DNA of 27,186 nucleotides, taken from assembly GCA_030151225.1 (NCBI GenBank), contig JASLEG010000192.1:1-27186 (forward strand), in the 5' to 3' direction. Source of the DNA: Burkholderia sp. Lineage in GTDB: Bacteria > Pseudomonadota > Gammaproteobacteria > Burkholderiales > Burkholderiaceae. Below are positions 1 through 7,341 of the stretch, one piece after another. The position numbers were made by a program, and so were the translations under genes. Numbering within the stretch: the stretch's first letter is position 1; the number at the start of each line of letters is the position of its first letter. The notes under the pieces are model-generated. The model saw nothing but the letters and a program-made list of their open reading frames with translations, was not told the origin of the DNA and did no database searches.

Positions 1-956
1 GGCGCCGGCGCGGCCGAGGCCCCGGCAGCCACGGCGGTGCCCGATGCCCCGCTGGCCGCGGCGGCCGGCGCGGCGCGATCGCCGCGCGTGTCCGCCCCGC
101 GCATCGCCACCGTCGCGGTGCGGCCCGCGATCATGCGGAAATCGTCGGGCACCTCGTCGAGCGCCACGCGCACCGGAATCCGCTGCGCGAGCCGCACCCA
201 GCTGAAGGCCGGATTGACGTTCGGCAGCAGGTTGGCGCCCTGCGAGCGGTCGCGATCCTCGATCGCCGCCACGATGCTCTGCACATGTCCGCGCAGCGGC
301 CGCGCCTCGCCCATCACGCGGATGTCCACCGGCTGGCCGATGTGGATGCCGCTCAGCTTGGTTTCCTCGAAATAGCCATCGACGCGGAACGAGTGCAGGT
401 CCACCACCGACAGCACCGCGCGCCCGGCCGGCACGTATTCGCCCACGCGCGGCGCGCGGTCGTTGAGGTAGCCGTCCACCGGGCTCACGATCGTGGTGCG
501 CTGCAGGTTCAGCTGCGCCGTGTCCACGCTGACCTGCGCGTCGGCCACGGCCGCCTCGCCCTGATCGACGCGGGTGCGGCTCTCCTCGAGCTGCTCGCTG
601 GCCACCAGATCGCCGAGCTTCAGGTTGCGCGCGTATTCGCGCTTTGCCTGGGCCAGCGTGGCGCGGCGCTGCTCGAGCGTGGCCTGGGCGAGGCGCAGCG
701 CGAGCGTGTAGCGGGCGCGATCGATCACGAACAGCACCTGCCCCTGCCTGACCGGCTGGTTGTCGACCACGTGCACGTCGGTGATCAGGCCCGACACGTC
801 GGGCGCCACCTGGATCACGTCGGCGCGCACGTGGCCGTCGCGCGTCCACGGCGAAAACATGTAGTAGTTGACGATGCGCCAGAGCACGAGCGCCGCCACG
901 ATCACGACGATCAGCGTGAGCAGGATCTGCGCCGCGGAAAACCAGGTTCTTTTCAC
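1..956 (-). CDS. HlyD/EmrA/AaeA-type periplasmic adaptor of an efflux pump (3' end outside window)
   Basis: This is the membrane-fusion subunit that would link the FUSC-type inner-membrane pump to the outer membrane. One N-terminal membrane helix (about residues 8-27) is followed by the typical 'SPWTRDGHVRADV' segment, a lipoyl-like half ('VAPDVSGLI'), an alpha-helical hairpin rich in Q, R and A, the second lipoyl half ('IVSPVDGYL') and the beta-barrel motif 'NPAFSWVRLAQRIPV', which is typical of the AaeA/EmrA family. About 318 codons are visible. The frame is still open at position 1 in an Ala-rich tail, so the stop lies outside. Start is GTG at 956, giving VKRTWF; GTG at 962 is equally in frame. 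Neither has a good ribosome-binding site. The gene begins about 35 bp after the DUF1656 stop and is the last visible gene of the marR operon. Family call is firm; substrate is unknown. Confidence 0.9.
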   Translation of the reverse strand, partial: MKRTWFSAAQILLTLIVVIVAALVLWRIVNYYMFSPWTRDGHVRADVIQVAPDVSGLITDVHVVDNQPVRQGQVLFVIDRARYTLALRLAQATLEQRRATLAQAKREYARNLKLGDLVASEQLEESRTRVDQGEAAVADAQVSVDTAQLNLQRTTIVSPVDGYLNDRAPRVGEYVPAGRAVLSVVDLHSFRVDGYFEETKLSGIHIGQPVDIRVMGEARPLRGHVQSIVAAIEDRDRSQGANLLPNVNPAFSWVRLAQRIPVRVALDEVPDDFRMIAGRTATVAMRGADTRGDRAAPAAAASGASGTAVAAGASAAPA

Positions 957-990
957 GTTCACTTTGACGGTTTGCGTTGAAGGGCGCCGC

Positions 991-1203
991 TCAGGTGGCG
1001 ACGAAATGCCGGGAGGCGATCACGACACCGGCGAGGATGAACACGTAGATGCCGAGGTCGAAGATCGACCGGTGCCACACGAAGCGGTAGATGCCGGTGC
1101 GCGTGAGGATCGCGCGCACCACGATGTTGATGAGATAGGCGATCAGCATCAGCACCAGCGGTGCCGGGACGAACACGCCGAAGATGTCGATTTCGCCGAT
1201 CAT
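991..1203 (-). CDS. DUF1656 small inner-membrane protein (AaeX-like)
   Basis: A 70-residue protein beginning MIGEIDIFGVFVPAPLVLM with two hydrophobic segments (about residues 9-29 and 46-64) and a basic loop between them. Size, opening motif and position between a FUSC pump gene and an HlyD adaptor gene are those of the DUF1656 family, which includes AaeX of the p-hydroxybenzoate efflux locus. Its biochemical role is not established; it is presumed to be an accessory component of the pump. It starts 32 bp after the FUSC stop and ends about 35 bp before the adaptor start, so co-transcription is very likely. No strong ribosome-binding site is visible. Confidence 0.9.
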   Translation of the reverse strand: MIGEIDIFGVFVPAPLVLMLIAYLINIVVRAILTRTGIYRFVWHRSIFDLGIYVFILAGVVIASRHFVAT

Positions 1204-1235
1204 GATTGCGTTGGGTTCTGCATGGTCTCGTCGGG

Positions 1236-3416
1236 TCAGGAGCGGGGCGCCTCGGGCGGCGGCAGCGGCTGCATCAGCGCCGGGTTCAGCGACAGGCGCA
1301 TGCCCACCAGCGCGTGCAGCGCGTCGCGCAGGCCGCGCTGCAGGGCGGCGGCCGGGCGATCCGGGCGCGGCGTGGCCGCTGCGCCGGGGGCGAGCGGGGC
1401 GGCCGGCACCGCTGGCGCTGCCGGCGCGCCGCTGCCCGGTGCCTGCGTGGTGCCGATCAGGTGGCGCATCGCCACGGCGTCGAGCGCGTCGTCGATGGTG
1501 GCGAGCAGCGCGGGCGAGGCCGGCTGGCGCGCGTTGGCCGCGGCGCAGGCCGTGTAATGGGCGCTCACGCCGGCCAGCACGCGGTCGATCGCGTCGGGCA
1601 CGTCGCCGTCGAGCCGGCGCCGCGAGCGGTGCAGGTCGAGCGCGTTCATCGCCACGCGCAGGTCGCGAAAGCTCTCGATCGACGGGTGGCGGTGGTCGTC
1701 GGAGGCGGCCAGGCGCGGCAGCAGCTGGGTGACGCGGTCCAGCATGCGCGAGGCGTGATTGCGCTGGTCGGCGATCGGCTGGCGCGAGGCCGACTTCGCG
1801 ACGTCCTCCCAGCTCGAGCGCAGCAGCCGGCGCGCCGCCAGCTCGGCGCCGAACGGGCGCGTGGCGCGGGTCCACACGAACGCGTACAGCAGCCCGGCCA
1901 CGCCGGCGATGTTGCTGTTCAGGAACACCAGGAAGTCGGCCGAATAGGCGTCCTGGATGCTGATGAAGGTGGCGGTGTTGACGGCCACCAGCATCGTCAC
2001 GAGGTTGAACTGGGGGCGCGGGATCAGCGTGCCGATCAGGATGAAGGGCGCCGCGAACATCACCACCAGCATCGGGAAGTCGTGCACGTGAGGCAGCACC
2101 ACGAACAGGTACAGGCCCGCGAACACCACGCTCGCGCAGGTGGCCGTGAAGAAGCGGAACACCATCGGCGCCGGTTCGTCGAGCGCCGCGAAGAAGCAGC
2201 AGGCCACCGCGGCCAGCGTGACCGCGCCGGCGCCGTCGGCCCAGCCCGACGAGATCCACAGCCAGCAGGCCAGCACGATCGCGCCGCCGGCCGACAGCGT
2301 GGAGAACAGCATCATGCCGCGATCGAAATAGCGTTCGGTGCCGCCGAGCCGCCAGTGGCGGTAGCGCGGCTGCCAGGCGCCCGCTTCGTTGGCGATCAGC
2401 GCGCGCAGCGAGCGGCAGTCCTGCCACACGTCGATCACCTGGCGCAGCCGCCACAGCGCGTTCGACAGCAGCGCGCCGTCCCAGCTCAGCATCGCGTCGC
2501 CCGACGGCTGCAGCGCCACGATGCGCGCGCGCAGGCTGTCCGCCACCGGGTCCGAGGTGCCGGTGCCGGCCTCGTCGGGATCGGGCAGCGGGGCGTCGAA
2601 CCATTGCGCGGCGTCGGCCAGCAGCGACTCGAGCTCGGCCGGCAGTTCCTCGAGCTCGCGCATCAGCGCGATCAGCGGATCGGCCAGCGCCGACATCAGC
2701 GGCAGGAACAGCTGCATGCGCCCGAGCAGCGCCTGGGCGCGCACCATCACGCGGGGGTGCGCGTGGTCGTAGCCGAGCTGGCTCAGCAGGAATTCGAGCG
2801 CGGCGATGGTGGAGGCGAGGCGCTGCCGGCAGCCCGACAGCGTCTTGCCGGCCAGATGGCCCGACAGCGTCTCGCGGCCGTAGAAGGCCGCGTCGCGGAA
2901 CCACGCGTCGGCGCGCTCGATCAGCGTCGGCGCGAGCCGGTTCGGCAGCACCGCGCTGCCCACCACGCTCGCGCACACGATGCCGAGCACGATTTCCTCG
3001 GTGCGCGCGATCGCCACGTCGAACACGGTGGTGGGATCGGTCACGGTGGGCAGCGCGATCAGCGGCATGGTGTAGCCGGCCAGCATGAACACGTAGCTGC
3101 GCGCGGTGCGGTCCGACATCGCCAGATACAGCAGCGTGCCGGTCCAGGCCGCCACGATCACGCTGAACAGGAACGGCGTCTCCACGAAGGGCGGCACCAG
3201 GAAGATCGCGGCGGACGCGCCGAGCGCGGTGCCGAGCGCGCGGTACAGCGCCTTCGAGCGCGTCGCGCCCACGAACGGGTTCGACACGATGTAGACGGTG
3301 GCCATCGCCCAGTACGGGCGCGGCAGCTGGAAGTACAGCCCGAGGTAGAGCGCCAGCATCGAGGCCGCGAACGTCTTGGTCGAGAACAGCCAGTCGCGAA
3401 GCGTCGGGTAGTTCAT
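1236..3416 (-). CDS. FUSC-family inner-membrane transporter (AaeB / fusaric-acid-resistance type)
   Basis: A 726-residue permease whose family exports aromatic carboxylic acids or related toxic compounds by forming a pump with a DUF1656 protein and an HlyD adaptor. It has the FUSC duplicated architecture: a first bundle of about six hydrophobic helices (residues about 15-160, with 'PRPYWAMATVYIVSNPFVG' near the start), a long cytoplasmic helical region (about 160-375), a second bundle (about 375-525) and a soluble C-terminal part ending in an Ala/Pro-rich tail. The ATG at 3416 overlaps the marR stop in an ATGA, which points to translational coupling and fixes the start; upstream in-frame codons lie within marR. 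Substrate cannot be read from sequence. p-Hydroxybenzoate-like acids are suggested by AaeB similarity and by pcaHG elsewhere in the window, but this is inference. Confidence 0.93.
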   Translation of the reverse strand: MNYPTLRDWLFSTKTFAASMLALYLGLYFQLPRPYWAMATVYIVSNPFVGATRSKALYRALGTALGASAAIFLVPPFVETPFLFSVIVAAWTGTLLYLAMSDRTARSYVFMLAGYTMPLIALPTVTDPTTVFDVAIARTEEIVLGIVCASVVGSAVLPNRLAPTLIERADAWFRDAAFYGRETLSGHLAGKTLSGCRQRLASTIAALEFLLSQLGYDHAHPRVMVRAQALLGRMQLFLPLMSALADPLIALMRELEELPAELESLLADAAQWFDAPLPDPDEAGTGTSDPVADSLRARIVALQPSGDAMLSWDGALLSNALWRLRQVIDVWQDCRSLRALIANEAGAWQPRYRHWRLGGTERYFDRGMMLFSTLSAGGAIVLACWLWISSGWADGAGAVTLAAVACCFFAALDEPAPMVFRFFTATCASVVFAGLYLFVVLPHVHDFPMLVVMFAAPFILIGTLIPRPQFNLVTMLVAVNTATFISIQDAYSADFLVFLNSNIAGVAGLLYAFVWTRATRPFGAELAARRLLRSSWEDVAKSASRQPIADQRNHASRMLDRVTQLLPRLAASDDHRHPSIESFRDLRVAMNALDLHRSRRRLDGDVPDAIDRVLAGVSAHYTACAAANARQPASPALLATIDDALDAVAMRHLIGTTQAPGSGAPAAPAVPAAPLAPGAAATPRPDRPAAALQRGLRDALHALVGMRLSLNPALMQPLPPPEAPRS

Positions 3417-3868
3417 TCGACCGCTCGATGGGCCGCGTCGCCGGCGTCGCCGAACGCCTCGAGCACGCGCAGCGTGGCCTCGAGGTCGGCGCGGCTGACC
3501 GTCCTGAGCACGCGCTCGCGCAGCGCGCGCAGGTCCTCCTCCATCCTGGCCGTGACGGCGCGGCCCTCGTCGGTCAGCGTGACTGTCTTGGCGCGGCGGT
3601 CGTCGGGATCCTCGTCGCGGCGGGCGAGGCCGGCCGCGCACAGCTGGTCGAGCAGGCGCACCAGCGAGGGGCCCTCGATGCCGACGTGTTCGGCCAGCGT
3701 GACCTGGCGTACCGCCTCGCCGAGGCGGCCGGCGATCAGCAGTGGCGTGGCGCAGGCTTCGGACACGTTGTAGGCGGTCAGGACCGAGTCGCTCGTGCGG
3801 CGCCATTTGCGGGCGGCGGTGACGAGCGTGCTGCTGACGGCCATGCGCAGGGTGTGGAGATTCGACAT
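3413..3868 (-). CDS. MarR-family transcriptional regulator
   Basis: A 151-residue winged-helix regulator. The core 'LRLLDQLCAAGLARR'-like recognition helix and wing ('DPDDRRAKTVTLTDEG', about residues 86-102) are diagnostic of MarR proteins, which usually repress their own operon and release DNA on binding phenolic ligands. It is the first gene of the operon and overlaps the FUSC gene by 4 bp (ATGA), so it is very likely the local repressor of this efflux system. The start at 3868 lies only 8 bp from a candidate -10 element, leaving no room for a ribosome-binding site; a leaderless transcript or the internal ATG at 3844 are the options. The ligand is unknown. Confidence 0.92.
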   Translation of the reverse strand: MSNLHTLRMAVSSTLVTAARKWRRTSDSVLTAYNVSEACATPLLIAGRLGEAVRQVTLAEHVGIEGPSLVRLLDQLCAAGLARRDEDPDDRRAKTVTLTDEGRAVTARMEEDLRALRERVLRTVSRADLEATLRVLEAFGDAGDAAHRAVE

Positions 3869-3876
3869 GCGGCCGA

Positions 3877-3904
3877 ATGATATCGGAATTCAATTCGGTA
3901 GCAA
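3877..3904 (-). promoter_or_regulatory. Candidate marR-operon promoter with MarR-type operator in the spacer
   Basis: On the minus strand a -35-like TTGCTA (3904-3899) and a -10-like TATCAT (3882-3877) are separated by 16 bp. The spacer contains a 15-bp near-palindrome at 3884-3898 (arms CGGAATT and AATTCGG around one base, six of seven pairs matching). MarR proteins commonly bind such dyads between -35 and -10 to repress themselves. A second small dyad, AAAC-N5-GTTT, lies at 3903-3915. Assignment is by eye only. Confidence 0.45.
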
Positions 3905-3934
3905 ACTATCGGTTTATGGCTTCGCCGGCAGGTG

Positions 3935-3949
3935 TTGCGCGCCGCGCAA
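3935..3949. repeat. 15-bp perfect inverted repeat
   Basis: TTGCGCG and CGCGCAA flank a single C. It lies in the 250-bp gap between the divergent marR and DUF2252 genes, about 170 bp before the latter. It could be a second regulator site or chance in GC-rich DNA. The rest of this gap shows no gene; an A-rich stretch (about 4068-4081) lies before the DUF2252 start. Confidence 0.35.
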
Positions 3950-4118
3950 AAGGCGAGGGGCAGATCGGCACGGTTCATGCGATGAAGAAGCCGGCGCCGG
4001 CGCGGGGCGCGCCATTCGCCAGGGCGAAGGGCGCGTCGCGTGCAATTTTGGCCAGACCCGGCCCGCGAAGTGTAAAAAAGACAGCCAACCGGCCATGCGT
4101 CACGTCCAGGGATCGAAT

Positions 4119-5339
4119 GTGAAGAAAGCCCCCGTCCTCAACTACGTCGGCCCGCGCGGGCGAGCCGGCACGCTCGTCGCGCGGCGCAACCAGAAGATGG
4201 CCCGCTCCGTGCATGCCTACGTGCGCGGCAGCACGGGCCGCTATTACGAATGGCTCGCCGACGCCAAGGTGGGCAGCCTGCCCGACGGCCCGGCGATCTG
4301 GATCTGCGGCGACTGCCACACCGGCAACCTCGGCCCGGTGGCGAACGAGGCCGGCGAGATCGAGATCCAGATCCGCGATCTGGACCAGACCGTGATCGGC
4401 AACCCCGCGCACGACCTGATCCGCCTGAGCCTGTCGCTGGCCTGCGCGGCGCGCAGTTCGGACCTGCCCGGGATCGTCACGGCGCACATGATCGAGCAGG
4501 TGTACGAGGGCTACACGCACGCGCTCGCCGGCGGCAAGCGCAAGTCAGTGCCGAAGCCCGACGTGGTGCGCATCGTGATGCGCGACGCGCTCCAGCGCAC
4601 CTGGAAGCATCTCGCGCGAGAACGGCTGATGGGCGTGAAGCCGGAGCTGCCGCTCGGCAAGCGCTTCTGGCCGCTGACCCGGACCGAGGCGCGCGCCATC
4701 GCCGGGCTGGTCGAGACGCGCGAGATCGCCGAGCTGGCCCTGAGCCTGCGCGGCCATGAACCGAACGAACACGTCGAACTGCTCGACGCGGCTTACTGGG
4801 TGAAAGGCTGCAGCTCGCTCGGGCGGCTGCGCTACGCCGTGCTGCTGGACGTCGATGGCGCGGCGTCCGACGGCGACGACCTGTGTCTGATCGACATCAA
4901 GGAGGGCACGACCGCGCTCGCGCCGCGCTACAAGGGCGAGGAGATGCCGCGCGACAACGGTCGGCGCGTGGTGGAGGGCGCCCGTCATCTGTCGCCGCAT
5001 CTGGGCGACCGGATGCGCGCGGCCACGCTCGGCGAGCGCTCGGTGGTGGTGCGCGAGCTGCTGCCGGCCGACCTGAAGCTCGAGATCGACAGCGTGGACG
5101 AGAACGAGGCGCTGCGCATCGCGCGCTACCTCGCGCACGTGGTGGGACTCGCGCATGCGCGCCAGATGGACGGCGACACGCGCAAGCGCTGGCTGGCCGA
5201 GCTGCGCCGCGCGCGCGCCAAGACGATCGACGCGCCGTTCTGGCTCTGGCGCAGCGTGATCGAACTGATGGGCAACCACGAAACGGCTTATCTCGAGCAT
5301 TGCCGGCGCGTGGCCGCGCAATACGCGGACGCGCGCTAG
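4119..5339 (+). CDS. DUF2252 family protein (kinase-like fold, unknown function)
   Basis: A protein of about 406 residues. Residues 64-72 read GDCHTGNLG and residues 86-89 read RDLD, the two signature motifs of DUF2252. They resemble the catalytic loop (GDxHxxN) and metal-binding DxD-like motif of aminoglycoside-phosphotransferase-type kinases, so a phosphotransfer activity is possible but unproven. The segment 'GNPAHDLIRLSLSLA' that follows is also typical of the family. Start chosen at GTG 4119, because AGGGA lies 6 bp upstream; ATG at 4095 is in frame but lacks a ribosome-binding site and adds eight residues. The reading frame is open further upstream but looks non-coding there. It is followed 59 bp later, same strand, by the zinc metallopeptidase gene. 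Confidence 0.85.
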   Translation: MKKAPVLNYVGPRGRAGTLVARRNQKMARSVHAYVRGSTGRYYEWLADAKVGSLPDGPAIWICGDCHTGNLGPVANEAGEIEIQIRDLDQTVIGNPAHDLIRLSLSLACAARSSDLPGIVTAHMIEQVYEGYTHALAGGKRKSVPKPDVVRIVMRDALQRTWKHLARERLMGVKPELPLGKRFWPLTRTEARAIAGLVETREIAELALSLRGHEPNEHVELLDAAYWVKGCSSLGRLRYAVLLDVDGAASDGDDLCLIDIKEGTTALAPRYKGEEMPRDNGRRVVEGARHLSPHLGDRMRAATLGERSVVVRELLPADLKLEIDSVDENEALRIARYLAHVVGLAHARQMDGDTRKRWLAELRRARAKTIDAPFWLWRSVIELMGNHETAYLEHCRRVAAQYADAR

Positions 5340-5355
5340 GCCCGACGAACCCCGC

Positions 5356-5373
5356 TTGCCCGAATTCGGGCAA
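5356..5373. promoter_or_regulatory. 18-bp perfect palindrome upstream of the metallopeptidase gene
   Basis: TTGCCCGAATTCGGGCAA reads the same on both strands. It begins 16 bp after the DUF2252 stop and ends 25 bp before the metallopeptidase ATG. With no central loop and no T-run it is a poor terminator and looks more like an operator for a dimeric regulator. Its half-site CCGAATT also occurs in the marR operator candidate at 3884-3898. Confidence 0.45.
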
Positions 5374-5398
5374 ACACGGACACAAAGGACGAGATGCG

Positions 5399-6640
5399 AT
5401 GAAAACCTTCCATTGCGACAACTGCGGTCAGCTGGTGTTTTTCGAAAACGTGCGCTGCGAGCGCTGCGGCTCGCCGCTCGGCTATCTGCCCGACGTGGGC
5501 GAGATGGGCGCGTTCGAGATCGAGCCCGCGGGCGCCGACGGCACGCCGGGCCTCTGGCGCAGCCTGCATCCCGAGGCCAGGGGACGGCTGTATCAGCCGT
5601 GCCGGAACTATTCGCAGGAGGACATCTGCAACTGGATGGTGCCGGCCGAAGCCGTGGAGTCGCACGACGCGCTCTGTGCCTCGTGCGCGCTGACCGAGAC
5701 GATCCCCGACCTGTCGAACCCCGACAACCGCCCGCTCTGGTATCGCACCGAGGTGGCCAAGCGCCGGCTGCTGTACACGCTGTCGATGCTCGGTCTGCCG
5801 ATCGAGTCGCGGCTCGAGCAGGAAGGCGGCATGAGCTTCGCGTTCAAGGCCCCCACCGACACCGAGCCGGTCATGACCGGCCACGCCAACGGGCTGGTCA
5901 CGCTGAATCTGGCAGAGGCCGACGATGTCGAACGCGAGCGCGTGCGCGCCGCGATGCACGAGCCGTATCGCACGCTGGTGGGCCACTTCCGGCACGAGAT
6001 CGGCCATTACTACTTCGACCGGCTGGTGGTGGGCTCGCGGTGGCTCGAGCCGTTCCGCGAGCGCTTCGGCGACGAGCGCGCCGACTATCAGGCCGCGCTC
6101 GACCAGCATTACCAGCACGGCGCGCCGGCCGGCTGGGAGGACGCCTACGTCAGCGAATACGCCACGATGCATCCGTGGGAGGACTGGGCCGAAACCTGGG
6201 CGCACTACCTGCACATCGTCGACACGCTCGATACCGCCAACGCCTGCGGCCTGGTGCTCGATCCCGACGACGAGAGCCTGCCGCGCATGGACGACCAGAC
6301 CTCGGTGGACGAAGCCTCGTTCGGCAACCTGATGCGGCGCTGGTTTCCGCTGACCTACGCGCTGAACAGCCTGAACCGCAGCATGGGCGTGCCCGACGCG
6401 TATCCGTTCGCGCTCTCGCAGACGGTGGTGTCGAAGCTGCGCTTCGTGCACAGGGTGATCAGCGCGGCACGCGACGCCGCGCCCGACGATCAGACCGGCG
6501 CGCGCGCCGTGGGCAGCGAGGAGGATGCGGAGCGTGCCGAGGCGGCCGAGGCCAAGGGCGGCGCGAACGATGCGCCGGCCGCGGCTCAGCCGGCCGATGC
6601 GGTGCCGGCGGCGGAGCCGGATGCGGCTGCCGCGGCATGA
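5399..6640 (+). CDS. Putative zinc-ribbon metallopeptidase (zinc-binding peptidase family)
   Basis: A 413-residue protein. The N-terminus carries a zinc ribbon (C6xxC9 ... C20xxC23), and a second cysteine set follows at C68, C77, C93 and C96. A gluzincin-type active site is visible: HEIGH at 199-203 with the general base E200, and downstream 'HPWEDWAETWAHY' (about 258-270) likely to give the third zinc ligand (E261 or E265). This is the pattern of the bacterial 'putative zinc-binding metallopeptidase' family. No signal peptide is seen, so it is probably cytoplasmic. The last 50 or so residues are Ala/Glu-rich and poorly constrained. Start is supported by AAGGA 9 bp upstream. Its 3' end overlaps the convergent HD gene by 55 bp. 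The substrate is unknown. Confidence 0.87.
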   Translation: MKTFHCDNCGQLVFFENVRCERCGSPLGYLPDVGEMGAFEIEPAGADGTPGLWRSLHPEARGRLYQPCRNYSQEDICNWMVPAEAVESHDALCASCALTETIPDLSNPDNRPLWYRTEVAKRRLLYTLSMLGLPIESRLEQEGGMSFAFKAPTDTEPVMTGHANGLVTLNLAEADDVERERVRAAMHEPYRTLVGHFRHEIGHYYFDRLVVGSRWLEPFRERFGDERADYQAALDQHYQHGAPAGWEDAYVSEYATMHPWEDWAETWAHYLHIVDTLDTANACGLVLDPDDESLPRMDDQTSVDEASFGNLMRRWFPLTYALNSLNRSMGVPDAYPFALSQTVVSKLRFVHRVISAARDAAPDDQTGARAVGSEEDAERAEAAEAKGGANDAPAAAQPADAVPAAEPDAAAAA

Positions 6641-7314
6641 CGCGCGATCAGTCGGTCGAGATTGGCATGTGCCGCTGCCGTGAGTGGCGCGAATTCGGCC
6701 GACACGAACAGCGGCGCCTGCGCGCGCAGCTGCACGAGCGCCTGATGACGGCCGTGACGGAACGCCTCCGATGGTGCCTCGGGCGCCTGCCCCCATTCGC
6801 GCGCGATGTCGCGATCGTAGGCGAGCAGGCGCTCGGGCGGCGCGGCGAGGATCGCGAGATCGGCGTCGAGGAACAGTTCGGCCGCGTGGCGGGCCGATGC
6901 GTCGCCGATCAGCGAATCGGGCAGGCGATGCGTCCGGGTCGCGATCACGAAGGCGCGCGCGAGCCCTAGCGCCTCGGCGTGTTCGGCCAGCCAGGCGGCG
7001 GAGCACGATTCGGCGGTCGCGGCATCGAGCCATTGCGCGCTCCGTGCCTCGTTGTCGGCGTAATCGGGGAGCGACGTGGCATACACCACGTCGTGCGCCC
7101 ACACGGCCAGCTCGATCGCCTGCCGATGCGGCACGTCAGGAAACGGCGCGAGATGCGCGAACAGCTCGGCCAGGTGCGCGAGCGTGTGGTAGAAGCGCTG
7201 CGGCTCCCGATACGCCTGCTCGATGCGCGGCCAGACGGCCGGCGTGCCGAAGCAGGCGTCGCAGCGCTCGCGCAATGCCGCGAGCGTGGCGGGATCGGGC
7301 AGGGCGGCGCGCAT
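6586..7314 (-). CDS. HD-superfamily metal-dependent hydrolase (COG4339-like)
   Basis: A 242-residue protein with the HD-fold metal-binding pattern: 'RFYHTLAHL' gives H43 and H47, and 'VWAHDVVY' gives the paired H74-D75; a further conserved 'DADLAIL' segment is near residue 150. These fit the predicted HD phosphohydrolases of COG4339; the reaction and substrate are unknown. The C-terminal tail (last 20 or so residues) is Ala/Gly/Ser-rich and is encoded by the DNA that also encodes the end of the convergent metallopeptidase. It starts 27 bp after the stop of the NYN gene on the same strand and is probably its operon partner. No clear ribosome-binding site is visible. Confidence 0.83.
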   Translation of the reverse strand: MRAALPDPATLAALRERCDACFGTPAVWPRIEQAYREPQRFYHTLAHLAELFAHLAPFPDVPHRQAIELAVWAHDVVYATSLPDYADNEARSAQWLDAATAESCSAAWLAEHAEALGLARAFVIATRTHRLPDSLIGDASARHAAELFLDADLAILAAPPERLLAYDRDIAREWGQAPEAPSEAFRHGRHQALVQLRAQAPLFVSAEFAPLTAAAHANLDRLIARHAAAAASGSAAGTASAG

Positions 7315-7341
7315 CGCCGGACGGGCGGGCTCGGTGCGCGC

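Noticed and set aside
1206..3773. Open frame of 855 codons on the plus strand
   Set aside because: Antisense to the FUSC and marR genes; low-complexity His/Arg/Gln-rich translation.
3795..4118. Longer N-terminus for the DUF2252 protein
   Set aside because: The extra residues would run through the marR promoter and the marR coding start and have no family similarity; a ribosome-binding site precedes GTG 4119.
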